Source: Moringa oleifera (lineage: Eukaryota; Streptophyta; Magnoliopsida; Brassicales; Moringaceae). From it: a stretch of DNA of 64,000 bases. Positions 47,317 through 58,054 of this stretch are shown here, one piece after another. Location of the stretch: the NCBI GenBank assembly GCA_021397835.1, contig JAJFZO010000346.1, positions 18,128-82,127 of the forward strand, written 5' to 3'. The position numbers were made by a program, and so were the translations under genes. Position 1 is the first letter of the stretch, and every line of letters begins with the position of its first letter. The notes beneath the pieces were generated by a model that worked only from the letters and a program-made list of their open reading frames with translations, made no database searches and was not told the origin of the DNA.

Positions 47317-48935
47317 TTGGCAGCAGGGGTGTCATGCCCTGCCCATGCTGGCTCTGTGGCTCGCTCATTGCTAACGGGTGACGATCATGTCGTCGATCGC
47401 ACTGCGCAACGAGTCCGCCAAGCCAAACCTGGGCGTCGGGATCCAGCACTGCATCCGTTGTCTCGAGGGCAAGCGATGAAACACTCCCCATGCTCAAAAT
47501 CTCCCCAGCGATTTGGCCCTCGCATAACATGCATCATCGTTAGCTTCGCCGCACGCACCGTCGAGTTTGTCTAGCCACATCTAAGCTCATTATCCCATTA
47601 TTTTTCTTATTTCGATGCCCACGTTTTTACCACCGATGAGGCCTTGGCAGCAGGGGTGTCACGCCTTTCCCATGCTAGCCGTTGGTTTGCTCATTGCTAA
47701 CGGCCGACGATCGTGTCATCGATCGCGCTGTGGAACGATTCCACCAAGGCAATCCTGGGCGTCGGGATCCAGCCCTGCATCTGTCGCCTCGAGGGCAAGC
47801 GACGAAGCCCTCCGCATGCTCGAAATCACCCAGCGATTTGGCCCTCGCGTAGCATGCATCATCGTTAGCTTCGCCGCCCACACCTTCGAGTTTGTCTTGC
47901 CATATCCCAACTCATTATCCCACGATTTTTCTCATTTTGTTGCCCATGTTTTTTCCACCGATGAGGCCTTTGCAGCAGGGGAGTCACACCTTGCCCAGGC
48001 TGGCCATATGGCTCGCTCATTGCTAACGGTCCACGATCGTGTCATCGATCGCGCTGCGCAACGAGTCCGTCGAGGGAAGGCTGGGCGTCGGGATCTAGCC
48101 CCGCATCCGTCGCCTCGAGGGCCTGTGACGAAGCACTCCGCATGCTCAAAATCCCACCAGCGATTTGGCCCTCGTGTAGCATGCATCATCATTAGCTTCG
48201 CCGCCCACATCGTCGAGCTTATGTAGCCACATCCCAGCTCATTATCCCACGATTTTTCTCATTTCTTTGCCCACGTTTTTCCCACCGATGAGGCTTTGGC
48301 AGCAGGGGTGTCACGCCTTGCTCAGGCTGGCCACATCACTCCCTCATTGCTAACGGCTGACGATCGTGTCGCTGATTGTGCTGCGCAACGAGTCCGCAAA
48401 GACAAGCATGGGCGTCGGGATCCAGTCTCGCGTCTGCTGGCTCGAGGTCCTGTGACGAAGCACTCCGCATGCTCAAAATCCCCCCAGCGATTGGGCCCTC
48501 ACGTAGCATGCCTCGTCATTAGCTTCGCCGCCCACACCGTCGAGCTTGTGTAGCCACATCTCAGCTCATTATCCCACAATTTTTCTTATTTCGTTGCCCA
48601 CGTTTTTCCCACCGATGAGGCCGTGGCAGCAGGGGCGTCACGCCTTGCCCAGGCTGGCCATATGGCTCGCTCATTGCTAACAGCTGATTGACGCTGCGCA
48701 ACGAGTCCGCCAAGGCAAGCCTGTGCGTCGGGATGCAGCCCCGCATCCGCCGCCTCAAGGGCTTGCGACGGAACACTCCGCATACTCGAAATCCCCCCAG
48801 CTATTTGGCCCTCGCGTATCATGCACCATCGTTACCTTCGTCGCCCACACCGTCGAGTTTGTCTAGCCATATCCCAGCCCATTATCCCACGATTTTTCTC
48901 ATTTCGTTGCCCATGTTTTTCCCACCGATGAGGCC
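47317..48935. repeat. HOR unit 13: A-B-C-D-E'
   Basis: A 47317, B near 47644, C near 47970, D 48296 and E' 48623 give 1,619 bp. The B-C-D part shares private variants with the unit at 32887, about 14.43 kb away, while E' differs from the full-length E there. The copying event therefore ended between D and E. Confidence 0.93.
48623..48935. repeat. E' monomer (14-bp net deletion)
   Basis: Length 313 bp, with AACAGCTGATTGACGC at the deletion. The following A monomer is standard. Confidence 0.9.
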
Positions 48936-50555
48936 TTGGCAGCAGGGGTGTCATGCCCTGCCCATGCTGGCTGTGTGGCTCGCTCATTGCTAACGGGTGA
49001 CGATCATGTCGTCGATCGCACTGCGCAACGAGTCCGCCAAGCCAAACCTGGGCGTCGGGATCCAGCATTGCATCCGTTGTCTCGAGGGCAAGCGATGAAA
49101 CACTCCCCATGCTCAAAATCTCCCCAGCGATTTGGCCCTCGCATAACATGAATCATCGTTAGCTTCGCCGCACGCACCGTCGAGTTTGTCTAGCCACATC
49201 TAAGATCATTATCCCATGATTTTTCTCATTTCGTTGCCCACGTTTTTCCCACCGATGAGGCCTTGGCAGCAGGGGTGTCACGCCTTTCCCATGCTAGCCG
49301 TTGGTTTGCTCATTGCTAACGGCCGACGATCGTGTCATCGATCGCGCTGCGCAACGATTCCCCCAAGGCAATCCTGGGCGTCGGGATCCAGCCCTGCATC
49401 TGTCGCCTCGAGGGCAAGCGACGAAGCACTCCGCATGCTCGAAATCACCCCAGCGATTTGGCCCTCGCGTAGCATGCATCATCGTTAGCTTCGCCGCCCA
49501 CACCTTCGAGTTTGTCTTGCCATATCCCAGCTCATTATCCCACGATTTTTCTTATTTCGTTGCCCACGTTTTTTCCACCGATGAGGCCTTGGCAGCGGGG
49601 GAGTCACACCTTGCCCAGGCTGGCCATATGGCTCGCTCATTGCTAACGATCCACGATCGTGTCATCGATCGCGCTGCGCAACGAGTCCGTCGAGGCAAGG
49701 CTGGGCTTCGGGATCCAGCCCCGCATCCGTCGCCTCGAGGGCCTGGGACGAAGCACTCCGCATGCTCAAAATCCCACCAGAGATTTGGCCCTCGCGTAGC
49801 ATGCAACATCATTAGCTTCGCCGCCCACACCGTCGAGCTTGTGTAGCCACATCCCAACTCATTATCCCACGATTTTTCTCATTTCTTTGCCCACGTTTTT
49901 CCCACCGATGAGGCTTTGGCAGCAGGGGTGTCACGCCTTGCTCAGGCTGGCCACATCACTCCCTCATTGCTAACGGCTGACGATCGTGTCGCTGATTGTG
50001 CTGCGCAACGAGTCCGCAAAGACAAGCATGGGCGTCGGGATCCAGTCTCGCGTCTGCTGGCTCGAGGTCCTGTGACGAAGCACTCCGCATGCTCAAAATC
50101 CCCCCAGCGATTGGGCCCTCGCGTAGCATGCCTCATCATTAGCTTCGCCGCCCACACCGTCGAGCTTGTGTAGCCACATCTCAGCTCATTATCCCACAAT
50201 TTTTCTTATTTCGTTGCCCACGTTTTTCCCACCGATGAGGCCGTGGCAGCAGGGGCGTCACGCCTTGCCCAGGCTGGCCATATGGCTCGCTCATTGCTAA
50301 CGGCCGATTGACGCTGCGCAACGAGTCCGCCAAGGCAAGCCTGTGCGTCGGGATGCAGCCCCGCATCCGCCGCCTCAAAGGCTTGCGACGGAACACTCCG
50401 CATACTCGAAATCCCCCCAGCTATTTGGCCCTCGCGTATCATGCACCATCGTTACCTTCGTCGCACACACCGTCGAGTTTTTCTAGCCATATCCCAGCCC
50501 ATTATCCCACGATTTTTCTCATTTCGTTGCCCATGTTTTTCCCACAGATGAGGCC
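48936..50555. repeat. HOR unit 14: A-B-C-D-E'
   Basis: A 48936, B 49263, C near 49590, D 49916 and E' 50243 give 1,620 bp. C carries the GCAGCGGGGGAGTC and GATCCACGATCG marks of the units at 35545 and 42431. D does not carry their D marks, so the conversion tract stops between C and D. Confidence 0.93.
50243..50555. repeat. E' monomer (14-bp net deletion)
   Basis: Length 313 bp, with AACGGCCGATTGACGC at the deletion. Its end differs from the other E' copies (GTCGCACACACC, TTTTTCTAGCC). Confidence 0.9.
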
Positions 50556-52189
50556 TTGGCAGTAGGGGTGTCATGCCCTGCCCATGCTGGCTGTGTGGCT
50601 CGCTCATTGCTAACGGGTGACGATCATGTCGTCGATCGCACTGCGCAACGAGTCCGCCAAGCCAAACCTGGGCGTTGGGATCCAGCACTGCATCCGTTGT
50701 CTCGAGGGCAAGCGATGAAACACTCCCCATGCTCAAAATCTCCCCAGCGATTTGGCCCTCGCATAACATTCATCATCGTTAGCTTCGCCGCACGCACCGT
50801 CGAGTTTGTCTAGCCACATCCAAGCTCATTATCCCATGATTTTTCTCATTTCGTTGCCCACGTTTTTCCCACCGATGAGGCCTTGGCAGCAGGGGTGTCA
50901 CGCCTTTCCCATGCTAGCCGTTGGTTTGCTCATTGCTAACGGCCGACGATCGTGTCATCGATCGCGCTGCGTAACGATTCCCCCAAGGCAATCTTGGGCG
51001 TCGGGATCCAGCCCTGCGTCTGTCGCCTCGAGGGCAAGCGACGAAGCACTCCGCATGCTCGAAATCACCCCAGCGATTTGGCCCTCGCGTAGCATGCATC
51101 ATCGTTAGCTTCGCCGGCCACACCTTCGAGTTTGTCTTGCCATATCCCAGCTCATTATCCCACGATTTTTCTCATTTCGTTGCCCACGTTTTTTCCACCG
51201 ATGAGGCCTTGGCAGCAGGGGAGTCACACCTTGCCCAGGCTGGCCATATGGCTCGCTCATTGCTAACCGTCCACGATCGTGTCATCGATCGCGCTGCGCA
51301 ACGAGTCCGTCGAGGCAAGGCAGGGCGTCGGGATCCAGCCCCGCATCCGTCGCCTCGAGGGCCTGTGACGAAGCACTCCGCATGCTCAAAATCCCACCAG
51401 CGATTTGGCCCTCGCGTAGCATGCAACATCATTAGCTTCGCCGCCCACACCGTCGAGCTTGTGTAGCCACATCCCAACTCATTATCCCACGATTTTTCTC
51501 ATTTCTTTGCCCACGTTTTTCCCACCGATGAGGCTTTGGCAGCAGGGGTGTCACACCTTGCTCACACTGGCCACATCACTCCCTCATTGCTAACGGTTGA
51601 CGATCGTGTCGCTGATTGTGCTGCGCAACGAGTCCGCAAAGACAAGCATGGGCGTCGGGATCCAGTCTCGCGTCTGCTGGCTCGAGGTCCTGTGACAAAG
51701 CACTCCGCATGCTCAAAATCCCCCCAGCGATTGGGCCCTCGCGTAGCATGCCTCATCATTAGCTTCGCCGCCCACACCGTCGAGCTTGTGTAGCCACATC
51801 TCAGCTCATTATCCCACAATTTTTCTTATTTCGTTGCCCACGTTTTTCCCACCGATTAGGCCGTGGCAGCAGGGGCGTCACGCCTTGCCCAGGCTGGCCA
51901 TATGGCTCGCTCATTGCTAACTGCCGACGATCGTGTCGTCGATCGCGCTGCACAACGAGTCCGCCAAGGCAAGCCTGTGCGTCGGGATGCAGCCCCGCAT
52001 CCGCCGCCTCAAGGGCTTGCGACGGAACACTCCGCATACTCGAAATCCCCCCAGCTATTTGGCCCTCGCGTAGCATGCATCATCGTTACCTTCGTCGCCC
52101 ACACCGTCGAGTTTGTCTAGCCATATCCCAGCCCATTATCCCACGATTTTTCTCATTTCGTTGCCCATGTTTTTCCCACCGATGAGGCC
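50556..52189. repeat. HOR unit 15: A-B-C-D-E
   Basis: A 50556, B 50883, C near 51210, D 51536 and E 51863 total 1,634 bp. C has AACCGTCCACG and D has CACACCTTGCTCACACTGG and AACGGTTGACG, all shared with the C-D pair at about 53821-54473. Confidence 0.93.
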
Positions 52190-54786
52190 TTGGCAGCAGG
52201 GGTGTCATGCCCTGCCCATGCTGGCTGTGTGGCTCGCTCATTGCTAACGGGTGACGATCACGTCGTCGATCGCACTGCGCAACGAGTCCGCCAAGCCAAA
52301 CCTGGGCGTCGGGATCCAGCACTGCATCCGTTGTCTCGAGGGCAAGCAATGAAACACTCCCCATGCTCAAAATCTCCCCAGCAATTTGGCCCTCGCATAA
52401 CATGCATCATCGTTAGCTTCGTCGCACTCACCGTCTAGTTTGTCTAGCCACATCTAAGCTCATTATCCCATGATTTTTCTCATTTCGTTGCCCACGTTTT
52501 TCCCACCGATGAGACCTTGGCAGCAGGGGTGTCACGCCTTTCCCACGCTAGCCGTTGGTTTGCTCATTGCTAACGGCCGGCGATCGTGTCATCGATCGCG
52601 CTGTGCAACGATTCCCCAAGGCAATCCTGGGTCGGGATCCAGCCCTACATCTGTCGCCTCGAGGGCAAGCGACGAAGCACTCCGCATGCTCGAAATCACC
52701 CCAGCGATTTGGCCCTCGCGTAGCATGCATCATCGTTAGCTTCGCCGCCCACACCTTCGAGTTTGTCTTGCCATATCCCAGCTCATTATCCCACGATTTT
52801 TCTCATTTTGTTGCCCACGTTTTTTCCACCGATGAGGCCTTGGCAGCAAGGGAGTCACACCTTGCCCAGGCTGGCCATATGGCTCGCTCATTGCTAACGG
52901 TCCACGATCGTGTCATCGATCGCGCTGCGCAAGGAGTCCGTCGAGGCAAGGCTGGCCGTCGGGATCCAGCCCCGCATCCGCCGCCTCGAGGGCCTGTGAC
53001 GAAGCACTCCGCATGCTCAAAATCCCACCAGCGATTTGGCCCTCGCGTAGCATGCATCATCATTAGCTTCGCCGTCCACACCGTCGAGCTTGTGTAGCCA
53101 CATCCCAGCTCATTATCCAACGATTTTTCTCATTTCTTTGCCCACGTTTTTCCCACCGATGAGGCTTTGGCAGCAGGGGTGTCACACCTTGCTCACGCTG
53201 GCCACATCACTCCCTCATTGCTAACGGCTGACGATCGTGTCGCTGATTGTGCTGCGCAACGAGTCCGCAAAGACAAGCATGGGCGTCGGGATCCAGTCTC
53301 GCGTCTGCTGGCTCGAGGTCCTGTGACAAAGCACTCCGCATGCTCAAAATCCCCCCAGCGATTGGGCCCTCGCGTAGCATGCCTCATCATTAGCTTCGCC
53401 GCCCACACCGTCGAGTTTGTCTAGCCACATCCAAGCTCATTATCCCATGATTTTTCTCATTTCTTTGCCCACGTTTTTCCCACCGATGAGGCCTTGGCAG
53501 CAGGGGTGTCACGCCTTTCCCATGCTAGCCGTTGGTTTGCTCATTGCTAACGGCCGACAATCGTGTCATCGATCGCGCTGCGCAACGATTCCCCCAAGGC
53601 AATCCTGGGCGTCGGGATCCAGCCCTGCATCTGTCGCCTCGAGGGCAAGCGACGAAGCACTCCGCATGCTCGAAATCACCCCAGCGATTTGGCCCTCGCG
53701 TAGCATGCATCATCGTTAGCTTCGTCGCCCACACCTTCGAGTTTGTCTTGCCATATCCCAGCTCATTATCCCACGATTTTTCTCATTTCGTTGCCCACGT
53801 TTTTTCCACTGATGAGGCCTTGGCAGCAGGGGAGTCACACCTTGCCCAGGCTGGCCATATGGCTCGCTCATTGCTAACCGTCCACGATCGTGTCATCGAT
53901 CGTGCTGCGCAACGAGTCCGTCGAGGCAAGGCTGGGCGTCGGGATCCAGCCCCGCATCCGTCACCTCGAGGGCCTGTGACGAAGCACTCCGCATGCTCAA
54001 AATCCCACCAGCGATTTGGCCCTCGCGTAGCATGCAACATCATTAGCTTCGCCGCCCACACCGTCGAGCTTGTGTAGCCACATCCCAACTCATTATCCCA
54101 CGATTTTTCTCATTTCTTTGCCCACGTTTTTCCCACCGATGAGGCTTTGGCAGCAGGGGTGTCACACCTTGCTCACACTGGCCACATCACTCCCTCATTG
54201 CTAACGGTTGACGATCGTGTCGCTGATTGTGCTGCGCAACGAGTCCGCAAAGACAAGCATGGGCGTCGGGATCCAGTCTCGCGTCTGCTGGCTCGAGGTC
54301 CTGTGACAAAGCACTCCGCATGCTCAAAATCCCCCCAGCGATTGGGCCCTCGCGTAGCATGCCTCATCATTAGCTTCGCCGCCCACACCGTTGAGCTTGT
54401 GTAGCCACATCTCAGCTCATTATCCCACAATTTTTCTTATTTCGTTGCCCACGTTTTTCCCACCGATGAGGCCGTGGCAGCAGGGGCGTCACGCCTTAAC
54501 CAGGCTGGCCATATGGCTCGCTCATTGCTAACAGCCGATTGACGCTGCGCAACGAGTCCGCCAAGGCAAGCCTGTGCGTCGGGATGCAGCCCCGCATCCG
54601 CCGCCTCAAGGGCTTGCGACGGAACTCTCCGCATACTCGAAATCCCCCCAGCTATTTGGCCCTCGCGTATCATGCACCATCGTTACCTTCGTCGCCCACA
54701 CCGTCGAGTTTGTCTAGCCATATCCCAGCCCATTATCCCACGATTTTTCTCATTTCGTTGCCCATGTTTTTCCCACCGATGAGGCC
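52190..54786. repeat. HOR unit 16: A-B-C-D / B-C-D-E', eight monomers
   Basis: A 52190, B 52517, C near 52841 and D 53167 are followed directly by B 53494, C 53821, D 54147 and E' 54474. The D at 53167 acquires an A-type tail (TTTGTCTAGCCACATCCAAG) between about 53350 and 53430 and then enters B at the normal 327-bp step. Losing exactly E and A in register is the signature of unequal crossing-over. Total length is 2,597 bp. Confidence 0.92.
54474..54786. repeat. E' monomer (14-bp net deletion)
   Basis: Length 313 bp, with AACAGCCGATTGACGC at the deletion. It closes the eight-monomer unit. Confidence 0.9.
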
Positions 54787-56420
54787 TTGGCAGCAGGGGT
54801 GTCATGCCCTGCCCATGCTGGCTGTGTGGCTCGCTCATTGCTAACGGGTGACGATCATGTCGTCGATCGCACTGCGCAACGAGTCCGCCAAGCCAAACTT
54901 GGGCGTCGGGATCCAGCACTGCATCCGTTGTCTCGAGGGCAAGCGATGAAACACTCCCCATGCTCAAAATCTCCCCAGCGATTTGGCCCTCGCATAACAT
55001 GCCTCATCGTTAGCTTCGCCGCACGCACCGTCGAGTTTGTCTAGCCACATCTAAGATCATTATCCCATGATTTTTCTCATTTCGTTGCCCACGTTTTTCC
55101 CACCGATGAGGCCTTGGCAGCAGGGGTGTCACGCCTTTCCCATGCTAGCCGTTGGTTTGCTCATTGCTAACGGCCGACGATCGTGTCATCGATCGCGCTG
55201 CGCAACGATTCCCCCAAGGTAATCCTGGGCGTCGGGATCCAGCCCTGCATCTGTCGCCTCGAGGGCAAGCGACGAAGCACTCCGCATGCTCGAAATCACC
55301 CCAGCGATTTGGCCCTCGCATAGCATGCATCATCATTAGCTTCGCCGCCCACACCGTCGAGCTTGTGTAGCCACATCCCAGCTCATTATCCCGCGATTTT
55401 TCTCATTTCGTTGCCCATGTTTTTCCCATCGATCAGGCCTTGGCAGCAGGGGTGTCACGCCTTGCCCAGGCTGGCCGTGTGGCTCGCTCATTGCTAACGG
55501 CCGACGATCGTGTCGTCGATCGCGCTGCGCAACGAGTCCGCCTAGGCAAGCCTGGGCGTCGGGCTCCAGCCCCGCGTCCGCCGCCTCGAGGGCCTGCGAC
55601 GAAGCACTCCGCATGCTCGAAATCCCCCAACGATTTGGCCCTCGCGTAGCATGCATCATCGTTAGCTTCGCCGCCCACACCATCGAGCTTGTGTAGCCAC
55701 ATCCCAGCTCATTATCCCACGATTTTTCTCATTTCTTTGCCCACGTTTTTCCCACCGATGAGGCTTTGGCAGCGGGGGTGTCACGCCTTGCTCAGGCTGG
55801 CCACATCACTCCCTCATTGCTAACGGCTGACGATCGTGTCGCCGATTGTGCTGCGCAACGAGTCCGCAAAGACAAGCATGGGCGTCGGGATCCAGCCTCG
55901 CGTCTGCTGGCTCGAGGTCCTGTGACGAAGCACTCCGCATGCTCAAAATCCCCCCAACGATTGGGCCCTCGCGTAGCATGCCTCATCATTAGCTTCGCCG
56001 CCCACACTGTCGAGATTGTGTAGCCACATCCCAGCTCATTATCCCACGATTTCTCTTATTTCGTTGCCCACGTTTTTCCCACCGATGAGGCCGTGGTAGC
56101 AGGGGCGTCACGCCTTGCGCAGGCTGGCCATATGGCTCGCTCATTGCTAACGGCCGACGATCGTGTCGTCGATCGCGCTGCGCAATGAGTCCGCCAAGGC
56201 AAGCTTGTGCGTCGGGATGCAGCCCCGCATCCGCCACCTCAAGGGCTTGCGACGAAACACTCCCGCATACTCGAAATCCCCCCAGCTATTTGGCCCTCGC
56301 GTAGCATGCATCATCGTTAGCTTCGCCGCCCACACCGTCGAGTTTGTCTAGCCACATCCAAGCCCATTATCCCACGATTTTTCTCATTTCGTTGCCCATG
56401 TTTTTCCCACCGATGAGGCC
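54787..56420. repeat. HOR unit 17: A-B-[left-domain monomer]-D-E
   Basis: A 54787, B 55114, D 55766 and E 56093 are standard, but position C (55440) is occupied by a monomer with GGCTGGCCGTGTGGCTCGC, GAGTCCGCCTAGGC and GAAATCCCCCAACG, without any C marks. The swap starts inside B, which lacks its usual TTTGTCTTGCC tail, near 55270-55370. E shares GGTAGCAGG and CTTGCGCAGG with the E at 40161. Confidence 0.92.
55440..55766. repeat. Near-consensus 327-bp monomer (reference description)
   Basis: This copy shows the standard layout. It starts at TTGGCAGCAGGGG. A short dyad follows, two CGATCG arms at 55505-55510 and 55517-55522 separated by six bases. Next come a GGGATCCAG-type segment (here GGGCTCCAG), a CCTCGAGGG palindrome, CGCATGCTCGAAATC, a GCATGCAT double palindrome, GTTAGCTTCGCCGCCCACACC, and TGTAGCC or TCTAGCC. 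It ends with an AT-richer tail, CATTATCCC then CGATTTTTCTCATTTCGTTG, and GTTTTTCCC before GATGAGG. Most copies keep GGATCC, CTCGAG and ATGCAT once per monomer, so these sites should give 327-bp ladders. The copy is embedded in the HOR domain but resembles the left-domain type; see the unit at 54787. Confidence 0.9.
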
Positions 56421-58054
56421 TTGGCAGCAGGGGTGTCATGCCCTGCCCATGCTGGCTGTGTGGCTCGCTCATTGCTAACGGGTGACGATCATGTCGTCGA
56501 TCGCACTGCGCAACGAGTCCGCCAAGCCAAACCTGGGCGTCGGGATCCAGCACTGCATCCGTTGTCTCGAGGGCAAGCGATGAAACACTCCCCATGCTCA
56601 AAATCTCCCCAGCGATTTGGCCCTCGCATAACATTCATCATCGTTAGCTTCGCCGCACGCACCGTCGAGTTTGTCTAGCCACATCCAAGCTCATTATCCC
56701 ATGATTTTTCTCATTTCGTTGCCCACGTTTTTCCCACCGATGAGACCTTGGCAGCAGGGGTGTCACGCCTTTCCCATGCTAGCCGTTGGTTTGCTCATTG
56801 CTAACGGCCGACGATCGTGTCATCGATCGCGCTGCGCAACGAATCCCCCAAGGCAATCTTGGGCGTCGGGATCCAGCCCTGCATCTGTCGCCTCGAGGGC
56901 AAGCGACGAAGCACTCCGCATGCTCGAAATCACCCCAGCGATTTGGCCCTCGCGTAGCATGCATCATCGTTAGCTTCGCCGCCCACACCTTCGAGTTTAT
57001 CTTGCCATATCCCAGCTCATTATCCCACGAATTTTCTCATTTCGTTGCCCACGTTTTTTCCATCGATGAGGCCTCGGCAGCAGGGGAGTCACACCTTGCC
57101 CAGGCTGGCCATATGGCTCGCTCATTGCAAACGATCCATGACCTTGTCATCGATCGCGCTGCGCAACGAGTCCGTCGAGGCAAGGCTGGGTGTCGGGATC
57201 CAGCCCCGCATCCATCGCCTCGAGGGCCGGTGACGAAGCACTCCACATGCTCAAAATGCCACCAGCGATTTGGCCCTCGCGTAGCATGCATCATCATTAG
57301 CTTCGCCGCCCACACCGTCGAGCTTATGCAGCCACATCCCAGCTCATTATCCCACGATTTTTCTCATTTCTTTGCCCACGTTTTTCCCACCGATGAGGCT
57401 TTGGCAGCAGGGGTGTCACGCCTTGCTCAGGCTGGCCACATCACTCCCTCATTGCTAATGGCTGACGATCGTGTCGCTGATTGTGCTGCGCAACGAGTCC
57501 GCAAAGACAAGCATGGGCGTCGGGATCCAGCCTCGCGTCTGCTGGCTCGAGGTCCAGTGACGAAGCACTCCGCATGCTGAAAATCCCCCCTGCGATTGGG
57601 CCCTCGCGTAGCATGCCTCATCATTAGCTTCGCCGCCCACACCGTCGAGCTTTTGTAGCCACATCCCAACTCATTATCCCACGATTTTTCTTATTTCGTT
57701 GCCCACGTTTTTCCCACCGATGAAGCCGTGGCAGCAGGGGCATCACGCCTTGCCCAGGCTGGCCATATGGCTCGCTCATTGCTAACGGCCGACGATCGTG
57801 TCGTCGATCGCGCTGCGCAATGAGTCCGCCAAGGCCAGCTTGTGCGTCGGGATGCAGCCCCGCATCCGCCACCTCAAGGGCATGCGACGAAACACTCCGC
57901 ATACTCGAAATCCCCCCAGCTATTTGGCCCTCGCGTAGCATGCATCATCGTTAGCTTCGCCGCCCACACCGTCGAGTTTGTCTAGCCACATCCAAGCCCA
58001 TTATCCCACGATTTTTCTCATTTCGTTGCCCATGTTTTTCCCACCGATGAGGCC
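56421..58054. repeat. HOR unit 18: A-B-C-D-E
   Basis: A 56421, B near 56748, C near 57075, D 57401 and E 57728 total 1,634 bp. C has CATCGATGAGGCCTCGG and GATCCATGACCTTG, both shared with the C at about 63610. In the tail of C the usual TGTAG stop-like triplet is TGCAG (CTTATGCAGCC near 57323), which fuses open frames but has no other evident meaning. Confidence 0.93.

Noticed and set aside
55505..55522. CGATCG-N6-CGATCG dyad as an operator or protein-binding site
   Set aside because: The arms are short, the dyad is damaged in many monomers and missing in E', and no gene is nearby. It is kept only as a structural observation.
56786..57580. Open reading frames of 60-264 codons on both strands throughout the window
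   Set aside because: They recur every 327 bp in several frames, have no recognisable domain, start mostly at non-ATG codons of the repeat, and change length with single stop mutations. They are by-products of a monomer divisible by three.
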